Below are positions 33,478-41,797 of a stretch of 64,000 bases of DNA, in pieces. Made by a program: the position numbers and the translations under genes. Location of the stretch: assembly GCF_014646375.1 (NCBI RefSeq), contig NZ_BMNI01000002.1, positions 186,001-250,000 of the forward strand, given 5' to 3'. Positions within the stretch are counted from its first letter, which is position 1. Every line of letters begins with the position of its first letter. The notes under the pieces were generated by a model. That model ran no database searches, was not told where the DNA came from, and was given only the letters and a program-made list of their open reading frames with translations. Source of the stretch: Nocardioides phosphati. Its GTDB lineage: Bacteria; Actinomycetota; Actinomycetes; Propionibacteriales; Nocardioidaceae.

Positions 33478-35169
33478 TCAGCCGAGCGCCTCGCGTACGG
33501 CGGCACGCGCCGCATCGGGGTCGATCGCCGCGAGCGCGGCCTCGGCCGCACGACGGCAGTCGGCCATGGTGACGCGGCTGAGCTGCGCACCCACCGGGCG
33601 GACCGCGGCGGGCGCCATCGACAGGGACGTGATGCCGAGCCCGACCAGGACACAGGCGAGCAGCGGGTCGGCCGCCGCCTCGCCGCAGATGCCCACCGGC
33701 TTGCGCGCGGTGACGCCCGCCTGCGCGGTCATCGCGACCAGCTGGAGGACGGCCGGCTGCCAGGCGTCGGTGAGGTGGGCCAGGTCGGTCGCCATGCGGT
33801 CGGCGGCCATCGTGTACTGCGTGAGATCGTTGGTGCCGATCGAGAGGAAGTCGACGACCTCGAGCATCCGGGCCGCCTGCAGGGCCGCGCTGGGCACCTC
33901 GATCATCACGCCCGGCTTGAGGCCCCGCGCGCGCACCTTCGCGGCGAAGGACTCGGCCTCCGCGAGGGTCGCGACCATCGGCGCCATCACCCAGGTCTCG
34001 ACCCCGGACGACGCCGCCGCAGCAGCGAGGGCGTCGAGCTGGCGGTCGAGCAGGCCCGGGTTGTCGAACGACAGCCGCAGCCCGCGTACGCCGAGCGCCG
34101 GGTTGTCCTCGCCCTTGTGCGTGGCGAAGGCGATCGGCTTGTCGGAGCCGGCGTCGAGCGTGCGTGCGACCACGTGGCGACCGGCTCCGAAGGCGCTGAG
34201 GACGCCGGCGTAGATCCCGGTCTGCTCCTCGACGCTCGGCTCGTCGGCGCGGTTGAGGAAGGAGAGCTCGGTGCGGAAGAGGCCGACGCCCTCGACCGGG
34301 GCACCGGCCGCGGTCTGGGCCGTCGGCACGTCGGCCACGTTGGCGAGCAGCTTCACGCCGACACCGTCGGCCGTGGTGGCGGGACCGGTCCAGCGGGCCA
34401 GCTCGGCCCGCTCGCGCGCGTCGTCAGCCGCCCGGCGGCGGGCGTCCTCGGGGTCGGCGCCGGTGGTGACCACGCCCGTGGCCCCGTCGACCAGGACGAG
34501 CTCCCCGTCCTGGATCTCGCCCGCACCCGCGACGCCGACCACGCACGGGATGCCGAGCTGACGGGCGATGATCGCGGTGTGGCTCGTGGGGCCACCCTTG
34601 CCGGTGACCAGCGCGAGCACGAGCTCCGGGTCGAGGAGCGCCGTGTCGGAGGGGGCCAGGTCCTTCGCGAGGAGCACGGACGGCTCGGTGGGGACCGGCA
34701 CGCCGGGCTCGGCGACGCCGACGAGGTGGGCGGTGATCCGGCGCTCGATGTCGTGCAGGTCGGTCACCCGCTCGGCCATCAGTCCACCCATCTGCGTGAA
34801 GAGCCCCGCGAAGTGCTCCACGCCCGTGTGCAGCGCACGCAGCAGGGGCTCGCCGGCGGCGAGCTGACGGCGTACGACGGAGCGCAGGCCCTTGTCACGG
34901 GCGAGCCCGGCGCTGGCGGAGAGCACCTCGGCTGCGGCGCCGGAGACCTGCAGCGCCTTCGCGGTGAACCCGTCGGCGACGGCTGCCGCCGCTGCTTCGT
35001 ACGCCGCGAGGGCGGCCTCGGCGTCCGCGAAGGTGACGCTGGCGAACGCCTCGATCGCGGCGGTCGGGATCTCGCCGCGCGCCAGCAGGGCGGGGGCGTA
35101 GACGACTCCGGAGACGACCGGGGTGCCGTGCAGCGTCAGCTTCTTCTCACGAGCAGTTTGAGTGACCAC
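33478..35169 (-). CDS. ptsI: PTS enzyme I (phosphoenolpyruvate-protein phosphotransferase)
   Basis: Takes phosphate from PEP and passes it to HPr. The 563-residue protein has the phospho-His in GGPTSHTAIIARQLG (about residue 197) and the PEP-binding C-terminal barrel with GVGLFRTELSFL, ARTLDAGSDKP and VDFLSIGTNDLTQYTMAADR. A GTG at 35175 is in frame, but the GTG at 35169 lies 6 nt after a TAATTT hexamer. Divergent from fruR-fruK-fruA-ptsH across 87 bp with a likely FruR operator, so the general PTS enzymes are encoded with the fructose-specific ones and are likely co-regulated. Confidence 0.96.
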   Translation of the reverse strand: MVTQTAREKKLTLHGTPVVSGVVYAPALLARGEIPTAAIEAFASVTFADAEAALAAYEAAAAAVADGFTAKALQVSGAAAEVLSASAGLARDKGLRSVVRRQLAAGEPLLRALHTGVEHFAGLFTQMGGLMAERVTDLHDIERRITAHLVGVAEPGVPVPTEPSVLLAKDLAPSDTALLDPELVLALVTGKGGPTSHTAIIARQLGIPCVVGVAGAGEIQDGELVLVDGATGVVTTGADPEDARRRAADDARERAELARWTGPATTADGVGVKLLANVADVPTAQTAAGAPVEGVGLFRTELSFLNRADEPSVEEQTGIYAGVLSAFGAGRHVVARTLDAGSDKPIAFATHKGEDNPALGVRGLRLSFDNPGLLDRQLDALAAAAASSGVETWVMAPMVATLAEAESFAAKVRARGLKPGVMIEVPSAALQAARMLEVVDFLSIGTNDLTQYTMAADRMATDLAHLTDAWQPAVLQLVAMTAQAGVTARKPVGICGEAAADPLLACVLVGLGITSLSMAPAAVRPVGAQLSRVTMADCRRAAEAALAAIDPDAARAAVREALG

Positions 35170-35175
35170 GCTCAC

Positions 35176-35206
35176 AAATTAACCCGCCGACCCCCTAGAC
35201 AGTCAA
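35176..35206 (-). promoter_or_regulatory. Predicted ptsI promoter
   Basis: On the minus strand TTGACT (35201-35206) and TAATTT (35176-35181) are 19 nt apart; TAATTT ends 6 nt before the GTG at 35169, giving a leaderless transcript. Confidence 0.5.
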
Positions 35207-35216
35207 CAGGTTCGGG

Positions 35217-35243
35217 GGTAAAACAACATAAACACAGATTTTC
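35217..35243. promoter_or_regulatory. Likely DeoR/FruR-type operator between ptsI and fruR
   Basis: An AT-rich island stands out from the high-GC surroundings, with repeated AAACA elements (AAAACA at 35220-35225 and ATAAACA at 35228-35234) and then AGATTTT. A-rich direct repeats of this kind are known binding sites of DeoR-family regulators such as corynebacterial FruR. It is placed upstream of both divergent transcripts, consistent with repression relieved by fructose 1-phosphate. Confidence 0.5.
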
Positions 35244-35256
35244 GGAGGGTCCCACG

Positions 35257-36024
35257 ATGTATGCCGAAGAGCGCCAGCAGGCGATCGCGCAGCTCGTCGC
35301 CGACCGCGGCAGCGTCTCGGTCGCCGAGCTCGCGACCGAGTTCGTGGTGACGACCGAGACGGTGCGGCGCGATCTCTCGCTGCTCGAGCGCGCCGGCCTG
35401 GTGCGGCGGGTCCACGGCGGGGCGATCCCGGCCGGCGCCCTGGCCAGCATCGAGTCCGCGCTGACCGAGCGCGACACCGCCAACACGCGCCAGAAGGACC
35501 AGATCGCGCGTGCCGCGCTGGCCCAGCTGCCGGCGGGCGAGGCGACGATCCTGATCGACGCCGGCTCGTCGACGTCCCGCCTGGCCGCGCTCCTGCCGAC
35601 GGACCGCCAGCTGGTCGTCATCACCCACGCCGTACCGGTCGCCGCCCGGCTCGCCGGTCTGCCCCACGTCTCCCTCCACCTCCTGCCGGGACGGGTCCGC
35701 CCCTCCACGCAGGCCGCCGTCGGTGCCGACACCGTCGCGGCCCTCCAGCGGCTCCGTGCCGACATCGCCTTCATCGGCACCAACGGCATCTCGGTCGCCC
35801 ACGGCTTCTCGACGCCCGACCTCGAGGAGGCCGCGACGAAGCGCGCGCTGGTCCAGGCCGCGCGGCGCACCGTCGTCCTCGCCGACGCCTCGAAGTTCGG
35901 CACCGAGACCGCGCAGCGCTTCGCGGGGCTCGACGAGATCGACGTCGTCGTCACCGACGAGGGCGCCGACCGGGCAGCCTGCGCCGAGCTGACCGCGCAC
36001 GGCCTCGAGGTCGTGGTCGCGTGA
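35257..36024 (+). CDS. fruR: DeoR-family transcriptional regulator of the fructose locus
   Basis: A 255-residue repressor. The N-terminal HTH is the DeoR signature (RGSVSVAELATEFVVTTETVRRDLSLLE, residues 14-41), followed by HGGAIPA, and the C-terminal sensor domain has the phosphosugar-binding segments ILIDAGSSTSRLA, AFIGTNGI and VVLADASKFG. The ATG at 35257 has a GGAGGG about 8 nt upstream. Its TGA overlaps the fruK GTG (36021-36024). Gene context shows that it regulates the fructose PTS; fructose 1-phosphate as effector is inferred from the family. Confidence 0.92.
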   Translation: MYAEERQQAIAQLVADRGSVSVAELATEFVVTTETVRRDLSLLERAGLVRRVHGGAIPAGALASIESALTERDTANTRQKDQIARAALAQLPAGEATILIDAGSSTSRLAALLPTDRQLVVITHAVPVAARLAGLPHVSLHLLPGRVRPSTQAAVGADTVAALQRLRADIAFIGTNGISVAHGFSTPDLEEAATKRALVQAARRTVVLADASKFGTETAQRFAGLDEIDVVVTDEGADRAACAELTAHGLEVVVA

Positions 36025-36986
36025 TCGTCACCCTCACCGCCCACCCGAGCCTAGACCGCACGGTCGCGCTCGGCGGCCCGCTCACGCGCGGAGCGGTGCT
36101 GCGGGTCGAGGGCACGTCGACCCAGGCGGCCGGCAAGGGCGTGAACATCTCCCGTGCTGCCGTCGCCGCCGGCATCGACACGCTCGCGATCCTCCCCGCC
36201 GCCGCTGACGACCCGTCCGTGCACGAGCTGACCGAGGCGGGCGTGCGGTGCTCACCCGTCGGCCCGGCCGGTCCGATCCGGGTCAACCTCACCCTCACCG
36301 AGCCCGACGGCACCACCACCAAGCTCAACGCGACCGCCGAGCCTGCCTCCGCCGAGCTCCTCGACCAGCTGAGCTCGATGGTCCTCTCGGCCGCGCGCAC
36401 CGCGGACTGGGTCGTCATCGCCGGCTCCCTGCCGCCCGCCGCCCCGCCCACCTGGTACGCCGACCTCGTCGCCGCGCTCCGGCGTACGCCGGCGAAGGTG
36501 GCCGTCGACACCAGCGACGACGCGCTCGCTGCCCTCGTCGCCTCCCTCGGCCGCGCCGCCCCCGACCTGATGAAGCCGAACGCCGAGGAGCTGGCGTCGT
36601 TCACCGGCGGCGACCCCCACGAGCTCGAGGCCTCCCCCGCCGCGGCCGCCGCGGCCGCGCGCAGACTGGTCTCGGCGGGCGTGGAGGCCGTGCTCGCGAC
36701 GCTCGGTGGTGCGGGCGCCGTGCTCGTGACCGCCGACGGCGCCTGGCACGCCACGCCTCCCCCGACCACCGTCGTCAGCACCGTCGGTGCGGGCGACTCC
36801 AGCCTCTTCGGCTACCTCCTCGGCGCCGAGCGGCTGCTCCCGCCCGACCAGCGCCTCGCCCTCGCCGTCGCCTACGGCAGCGCGGCCGCCGCACTTCCCG
36901 GCACGACCATTCCCACCCCGTCGCAGGTGCACCCGGAGCTCGTCTCCTTGCGCGTCCTCGACCTCACCGAAGGAACCGTCCGATGA
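36021..36986 (+). CDS. fruK: 1-phosphofructokinase
   Basis: Phosphorylates fructose 1-phosphate, the product of the fructose PTS, to fructose 1,6-bisphosphate. The 321-residue PfkB-family protein starts VIVTLTAHPSLDRTV, the FruK/LacC N-terminus, has GKGVNISRAAVAAG (signature 1) and STVGAGDSSLFGYLLG (signature 2 with the catalytic Asp), and MKPNAEEL. It overlaps fruR at its start and fruA at its end (ATGA, 36983-36986), so the three are translationally coupled. Confidence 0.96.
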   Translation: MIVTLTAHPSLDRTVALGGPLTRGAVLRVEGTSTQAAGKGVNISRAAVAAGIDTLAILPAAADDPSVHELTEAGVRCSPVGPAGPIRVNLTLTEPDGTTTKLNATAEPASAELLDQLSSMVLSAARTADWVVIAGSLPPAAPPTWYADLVAALRRTPAKVAVDTSDDALAALVASLGRAAPDLMKPNAEELASFTGGDPHELEASPAAAAAAARRLVSAGVEAVLATLGGAGAVLVTADGAWHATPPPTTVVSTVGAGDSSLFGYLLGAERLLPPDQRLALAVAYGSAAAALPGTTIPTPSQVHPELVSLRVLDLTEGTVR

Positions 36987-39019
36987 CCCAGCTCATCACC
37001 AGCGACCTGGTGCGCCTCGACGCCCAGCTCGGCAGCGACAAGGAGAGCGTGATCCGCTCCCTCGCCGGCCTGCTCACCGACGCCGGGCGCACCGACGACG
37101 TGGCCCAGCTCATCCGCGACGTCCTCGCCCGCGAGGAGACCTCCCCGACGGGGCTCAAGGGCGGCATCGCGATCCCCCACTGCCGCACCTCCGCGGTCAG
37201 CGCGCCGACGCTCGCCTTCGCGCGGGTGGCGCCGCCGGTCGACTTCGGCGCCAAGGACGGCCCGGCCGACATCGTCTTCCTCATCGCGGCGCCCGACGGC
37301 GGCGACGCGGTCCACCTGCAGATCCTCACCAAGCTGGCCCGCGCGCTGGTCAAGCCGGCCTTCACCGAGGGGCTGCGCTCGGCCACGTCCGCCGACGAGG
37401 TCGTCGCGCTCGTCGACGGCGTGCTCAACCCGGCACCTGCCCCCGCGGCCGAGGCCTCCGCCGCCGCTGCCGCTCCGGCCGAGGCCGCGCCGCGGCGTTC
37501 GCTGGTCGCGGTCACGGCGTGCCCCACGGGCATCGCCCACACCTACATGGCGGCCGAGGCCCTCCAGGCCGCCGCCGAGCGCGCCGGCGTGGACATCCAC
37601 GTCGAGACGCAGGGATCGGCGGGCTCCACCCCGCTCGCCGCCTCCACCATCGCCTCGGCGTCGGCGGTCATCCTCGCCGCCGACGTCGGGGTCAGGGACA
37701 AGGCCCGCTTCGCCGGCCTCCCGGTCGTCGCCTCCGGCGTCAAGCGCGCCGTCGACGACGCCGACGGCATGATCGCCGACGCCCTCCGGTACGCCGACGA
37801 CCCGGCCGCGCCGCGCGTCGCCGGCACCGCAGACGCCGCGGCCGGCCACGGCAGCGACGAGGCGAACGAGTCGTGGGGTGCCCGCACCCGCCGGATCCTG
37901 ATGACCGGCGTCTCGTACATGATCCCGTTCGTCGCCGCCGGCGGCCTGCTGATCGCGCTCTCGTTCCTCCTCGGCGGCTACGACATCACCAACGTCTTCA
38001 AGGACGTCGTCGCGAAGAACTCGCCGACCAACCTCCCCGACGTCCACGAGCTCGGGTTGAAGCACGTCCCGTTCGACTCGGGCCTCCTCGCCTACGTCGC
38101 GTCGATCCTCTTCATCATCGGCAAGACGGCGTTCGCCTTCTTCGTGCCCGCGCTCGCCGGCTACATCGCCTTCGCGATCGCCGACCGCCCGGGCATCGCC
38201 CCCGGCTTCATCATGGGCGGGCTCGCCACCGACGTCATGCAGTTCGGCACCCCCCAGACCGGCTTCATCGGCGCGATCGTCGGCGGTGTGCTCGCCGGCC
38301 TGGTGGCGCACTGGATCGCTGGCCGCAAGGTCCCGTCGTGGGCGCGCGGCCTGATGCCGGTCCTCGTCATCCCGCTGCTGACCACGCTCGTCGTCGGCAC
38401 GATCATGCTGACCCTGCTCGGCACGCCGATCAGCCACCTGATGACCTCGCTGCAGCACGGCCTCAAGGACATGAGCGGCGCCAACGCCGTGCTCCTGGGC
38501 ATCATCCTCGGCCTGATGATGGCCTTCGACATGGGCGGCCCGCTCAACAAGGTCGCCTACGCCTTCGCCGCCACCGGCATCGGGGCCGCCTCCCTCGCCA
38601 GCGACGCGCCCGAGCTCAAGATCATGGCCGCGGTCATGCTCGCCGGCATGGTCCCGCCCCTGGCCCTGGCCCTCGCCACGGTCGTCCGACCTGGGCTCTT
38701 CAGCCTGGCGGAGCGCGAGAACGGCAAGGCCGCCTGGCTCCTGGGCGCCTCGTTCATCACCGAGGGGGCGATCCCGTTCGCAGCGGCCGACCCGCTGCGC
38801 GTCATCCCGTCGGTCATGCTCGGCAGCGCCGTCACCGGCGGCCTCTCCGAGCTCTTCGGCGTCAGCCTGCGCGCGCCGCACGGCGGCATCTTCGTGCTGT
38901 TCGCCGTCGACGGGGTGCTCGGCTTCGCGGTCGCCCTCGCCGCCGGCACCGCGGTCGCTGCCCTCGCCGTGGTCCTGCTCAAGAGCCTCTCGCGGAGCCC
39001 CGAGCCCGCAACGGTCTGA
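36983..39019 (+). CDS. fruA: Fructose-specific PTS enzyme IIABC
   Basis: Membrane transporter that imports fructose and phosphorylates it at C1. The 678-residue protein is a fusion in the order IIA-IIB-IIC: IIA (residues 1-150) with phospho-His66 in GIAIPHCRTS, an Ala/Pro linker (151-172), IIB (173-275) with phospho-Cys180 in VTACPTGIAHTYMAAE, and IIC (from about 295) with around nine helices, including GVSYMIPFVAAGGLLIAL, the MQFGTPQTGFIGAIVGG region and GAIPFAAADPLRVIP. ATG start overlaps the fruK stop. Confidence 0.96.
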   Translation: MTQLITSDLVRLDAQLGSDKESVIRSLAGLLTDAGRTDDVAQLIRDVLAREETSPTGLKGGIAIPHCRTSAVSAPTLAFARVAPPVDFGAKDGPADIVFLIAAPDGGDAVHLQILTKLARALVKPAFTEGLRSATSADEVVALVDGVLNPAPAPAAEASAAAAAPAEAAPRRSLVAVTACPTGIAHTYMAAEALQAAAERAGVDIHVETQGSAGSTPLAASTIASASAVILAADVGVRDKARFAGLPVVASGVKRAVDDADGMIADALRYADDPAAPRVAGTADAAAGHGSDEANESWGARTRRILMTGVSYMIPFVAAGGLLIALSFLLGGYDITNVFKDVVAKNSPTNLPDVHELGLKHVPFDSGLLAYVASILFIIGKTAFAFFVPALAGYIAFAIADRPGIAPGFIMGGLATDVMQFGTPQTGFIGAIVGGVLAGLVAHWIAGRKVPSWARGLMPVLVIPLLTTLVVGTIMLTLLGTPISHLMTSLQHGLKDMSGANAVLLGIILGLMMAFDMGGPLNKVAYAFAATGIGAASLASDAPELKIMAAVMLAGMVPPLALALATVVRPGLFSLAERENGKAAWLLGASFITEGAIPFAAADPLRVIPSVMLGSAVTGGLSELFGVSLRAPHGGIFVLFAVDGVLGFAVALAAGTAVAALAVVLLKSLSRSPEPATV

Positions 39020-39057
39020 CCCACCTCCCCCGCACGCACCCACCCCAAGGAGAGAAC

Positions 39058-39315
39058 ATGCCCACCACCTCAGTCGTCGTCGGCTCGGCCGTCGGCCTGC
39101 ACGCCCGCCCCGCCGGCATCATCGCCGACAAGGCCGACGAGCTCGGCGTCGACGTCTTCATCGGCGTCCCCGGTGACGAGCCCGTCGAGGCGTCGTCGGC
39201 GTTGATGATCATGACGCTCGGCGCAGCCTGCGGTGACACCGTCGAGGTATCCGGCGAGGATGCGGCCGCAGTCGAGACGATCGCCGCGCTCGTGGCGCAG
39301 GACCTCGACGCGTAG
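39058..39315 (+). CDS. ptsH: PTS phosphocarrier protein HPr
   Basis: 85-residue carrier between enzyme I and FruA. The active-site His15 is in GLHARPAG, and Ser46 is in EASSALMIM, the place of regulatory phosphorylation in firmicutes; actinobacteria usually lack the HPr kinase, so Ser46 is probably not used. The ATG at 39058 has an AAGGAG 6 nt upstream. Last gene of the fructose operon; only 7 nt separate its stop from the stop of the convergent ribF. Confidence 0.96.
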   Translation: MPTTSVVVGSAVGLHARPAGIIADKADELGVDVFIGVPGDEPVEASSALMIMTLGAACGDTVEVSGEDAAAVETIAALVAQDLDA

Positions 39316-39322
39316 CAACCCG

Positions 39323-40261
39323 TCAGCGGCCGAGGAGCTCGCGGGTCCGGCGTACGTCGTCGTGCATGGTCTCGACGAGCTTCTCGATGCCCTCGAACTT
39401 CACCATGCCGCGCAGGTGCTCGCGGAAGGCCACCTCGACCTCCACGCCGTAGAGGTCGAGGTCGGTCTGGTCGAGCACGTAGGACTCGACCCGTCGGCCG
39501 ACCACCCCGTCGAACGTCGGGTTGGTGCCGACGCTGATCGCCGCCGGGAAGCACTTCCCCGTGTCGAGCCTGGTCAGCGTGCCGGCGTAGACGCCGTCGC
39601 AGGGCGCCGCGGCGTCGGCGGGCGTCGGCACGTTGGCGGTCGGGAAGCCCAGCTCACGGCCCCGCTGGTCGCCCTTGACGACCACGCCGCGCACGGTGAA
39701 CGGCCGCCCGAGCGCCTCGGCAGCCCCCGACACGTCACCCGCGGCGAGGCAGGACCGGACGTACGTCGAGGACCAGACCTGCGGGCCGCCGTCGAGCGCG
39801 ACCGCGTCGACGACGAAGTCGTGGCTCTTGCCCGACTCGGCGAGGTCATGGACATCGCCTGCCGCCCGGTTGCCGTAGCGGAAGTTGGCGCCGACGACGA
39901 CGCCGCGGGCGTGGAGCGCGTCGACGATCACGCGCTGGACGAACTCCTCCGGCGTCCACGAGGCGATCTCGCGACTGAACGGGAGGACCAGGACGTCGTC
40001 GGCCCCGGCCTCGCCCAGCAGGCGGAGCCGCTCGTCGAGGGTGCTCAGCATGACCGGCGCGTGGTCGGGACGGAGCACCGCCATCGGGTGCGGGTCGAAG
40101 GTCACCGCGACCACGTGGTCGACGCCCTGGGCGGCCGCGACCTCGCGGGCCCGGGCCACCACGTGCTGGTGGCCGAGGTGGACACCGTCGAAGTTGCCGA
40201 TGGTCACGACGGTGCGGCCCAGGTCGGCCGGCACCTCGCTCACGTCACGCCACACTCGCAC
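39323..40261 (-). CDS. ribF: Bifunctional riboflavin kinase/FAD synthetase
   Basis: Makes FMN and FAD. The 312-residue protein has the N-terminal nucleotidyltransferase domain (TIGNFDGVHLGHQHVV, the HxGH site, about residues 19-34; FSREIASWTPEEFV and VVGANFRYGNRAAG) and the C-terminal kinase domain (GRELGFPTANV, GVYAG and SVGTNPTF). The GTG at 40261 gives VRVWRDVSEVP, matching actinobacterial RibF N-termini; the open frame continues to 40357 but overlaps truB. Behind truB, as in many bacteria. Confidence 0.95.
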   Translation of the reverse strand: MRVWRDVSEVPADLGRTVVTIGNFDGVHLGHQHVVARAREVAAAQGVDHVVAVTFDPHPMAVLRPDHAPVMLSTLDERLRLLGEAGADDVLVLPFSREIASWTPEEFVQRVIVDALHARGVVVGANFRYGNRAAGDVHDLAESGKSHDFVVDAVALDGGPQVWSSTYVRSCLAAGDVSGAAEALGRPFTVRGVVVKGDQRGRELGFPTANVPTPADAAAPCDGVYAGTLTRLDTGKCFPAAISVGTNPTFDGVVGRRVESYVLDQTDLDLYGVEVEVAFREHLRGMVKFEGIEKLVETMHDDVRRTRELLGR

Positions 40262-40286
40262 GCCGCTACTTTCCCACAGCCGCAGG

Positions 40287-41174
40287 TCAGCCGGTGAAGA
40301 CGGCCACAGGTCGTGCGACGCCGTCCCTCGGCTCGTAGAGCGCGAGGAACTCGCCATCCGGCGCGAAGACCGCCGTCAGCGCGTCGATCTCCAGCGGCAG
40401 GCGGCGTCCGTAGCGGACCTCCTGGGCCTGCTCCGCATCCAGCTCGTACGCCGGGAACGCCGCGCGTGCAGCGTCGGCGATCGGCAGCACCGCGAAGTCG
40501 CCGTCGAGCTGCTCGAGCGTCTTCGCGTGCTCGAGGGTGTACGGACCGACCGCCGTGCGGCGCAGGGCGGTCAGGTGGCCGCCGACGCCGAGTGCGGCGC
40601 CGAGGTCGCGGGCGATCGCCCGGATGTAGGTGCCGCTGGAGCAGCGGACCGAGATGTCGACGTCGAGCGTCGCGTCGGGCTCGAGCTCACCGGGTCGCAC
40701 GTCGTGCACGACGAGCTCGTGGATCGTGACGGGCCGGGCCTTGAGCTCGACGTCCTCCCCCGCGCGCACCATCGCGTAGGCGCGCTTGCCGTCGACCTTG
40801 ATCGCACTGACGGCGGTCGGCACCTGCTCGATGTCGCCGACGAACTCCGCGAGCGCAGCGCGGACGGTCGCCTCCTCGAGGTGGCCGGCGCTCGCACGCG
40901 CGGTGACCTCGCCCTCGGCGTCGTCGGTGTTCGTCGCGATGCCGAGGCGGATCGTGGCGTCGTACGCCTTCTCGGTGAGGATCAGGTGGCCGAGCAGGCG
41001 AGTGGCACGATCGACGCCGAGCACGAGCACGCCGGTCGCCATCGGGTCGAGCGTGCCGGCGTGGCCGACCTTGCGGGTGCCGGCCAGGCGGCGTACGCGG
41101 GCAACCACGCCGTGCGAGGTGATGCCGCCGGCCTTGTCGACGACGACCAGGCCAGGAGTGACCGGCTGGGTCAC
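40287..41174 (-). CDS. truB: tRNA pseudouridine-55 synthase
   Basis: Converts U55 of the T-loop of tRNAs to pseudouridine. The 295-residue protein has the catalytic motif [22 protein letters not shown] (catalytic Asp in TLDP, about residue 43), [10 protein letters not shown], and [17 protein letters not shown]. The GTG start at 41174 overlaps the rbfA stop (GTGA), the conserved rbfA-truB pairing. ribF follows 25 nt downstream. Confidence 0.96.
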   Translation of the reverse strand: MTQPVTPGLVVVDKAGGITSHGVVARVRRLAGTRKVGHAGTLDPMATGVLVLGVDRATRLLGHLILTEKAYDATIRLGIATNTDDAEGEVTARASAGHLEEATVRAALAEFVGDIEQVPTAVSAIKVDGKRAYAMVRAGEDVELKARPVTIHELVVHDVRPGELEPDATLDVDISVRCSSGTYIRAIARDLGAALGVGGHLTALRRTAVGPYTLEHAKTLEQLDGDFAVLPIADAARAAFPAYELDAEQAQEVRYGRRLPLEIDALTAVFAPDGEFLALYEPRDGVARPVAVFTG

Positions 41175-41629
41175 TCCTCGTCGTCCTCGTCGTCCCAGTC
41201 GTCGTCCTCGTCCTCGATGACGCGGGGCTTCTTGTACGGGTCCTCGTCGGAGGCGTACTGCGCGCCGGCGCGGGCCGCGGCGAGCTCCTCGTCGGCAGCC
41301 TTCGCCTTGGCGAGGGCGTCCTCGATCTCGCGCGCGGTCTCGGGGAGCGCGTCGGCGATGAAGGTCAGGGTCGGCACGATGCGGGTGCCGAGCTGCTTGG
41401 AGACCTCGCTGCGGATCAGGCCCTTGGCCGAGTCGAGCGCCTTCTGCGTCTCCTCGCGGTCACCGTTGAGCACGGTGTAGAAGATCGAGGCCTGCTGGCC
41501 GTCGCCGGTGAGGCGGACGTCGGTGATCGTGACGAAGCCGAGGCGCGGGTCCTTGATCCGGCGCTCGAGCATCTCGGCGACGACGACCTTGATCCGGTCG
41601 GCGACCTTGCGGACGCGAGGGCTGGCCAT
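41171..41629 (-). CDS. rbfA: Ribosome-binding factor A
   Basis: Small KH-fold factor for 16S rRNA maturation of the 30S subunit. The 152-residue protein starts [20 protein letters not shown] and has [15 protein letters not shown] and [17 protein letters not shown]. The C-terminus is a long acidic tail ([13 protein letters not shown]) typical of actinobacterial members. The ATG at 41629 has AGGAG about 6 nt upstream; an in-frame codon at 41662 lies inside a repeat-rich spacer and is unlikely. Separated from infB by 168 nt with a terminator and three dyads, unlike the tight infB-rbfA spacing of many bacteria. Confidence 0.95.
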   Translation of the reverse strand: MASPRVRKVADRIKVVVAEMLERRIKDPRLGFVTITDVRLTGDGQQASIFYTVLNGDREETQKALDSAKGLIRSEVSKQLGTRIVPTLTFIADALPETAREIEDALAKAKAADEELAAARAGAQYASDEDPYKKPRVIEDEDDDWDDEDDEE

Positions 41630-41664
41630 CACGAACTCCTTCTGCGAAACATGCGGGGCCAAAC

Positions 41665-41739
41665 TGTCAGGCTGACACTTTGGTGGTGGCGTGACACTTC
41701 GGAAGTGTCACAGACGCCGGAACTGTCAGGCTGACAGTT
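41665..41739. repeat. Three dyads built from TGTCA/TGACA half-sites between infB and rbfA
   Basis: Dyad 1, TGTCAG-G-CTGACA at 41665-41677. Dyad 2, a perfect 10-bp palindrome with one central base (GTGACACTTC, centre 41701) at 41691-41711. Dyad 3, a perfect 9-bp palindrome AACTGTCAG-G-CTGACAGTT at 41721-41739. The half-sites AAGTGTCA and AACTGTCA are shared, so alternative pairing between dyads is possible in RNA. They are about 20-30 nt apart. They could be operators for one regulator, a REP-like element or an RNA switch; no evidence decides. Confidence 0.6.
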
Positions 41740-41752
41740 TGGCAGGGACGAA

Positions 41753-41782
41753 AGCGGGGCCGGCCCGAAGGCCAGCCCCGCT
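41753..41782 (-). terminator. Terminator after infB
   Basis: 13-bp stem with one G-U pair (41753-41765 with 41770-41782) and CGAA tetraloop, 15 nt after the infB stop on the minus strand. Confidence 0.78.
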
Positions 41783-41797
41783 CCCGACGTACGACGA

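Noticed and set aside
36787-39315. 842-codon plus-strand frame overlapping fruA in another register, and the 723-codon frame opposite it
   Set aside because: Both lie over fruK-fruA, whose EIIABC domains are clear; the alternatives read as Arg/Pro/Ala repeats.
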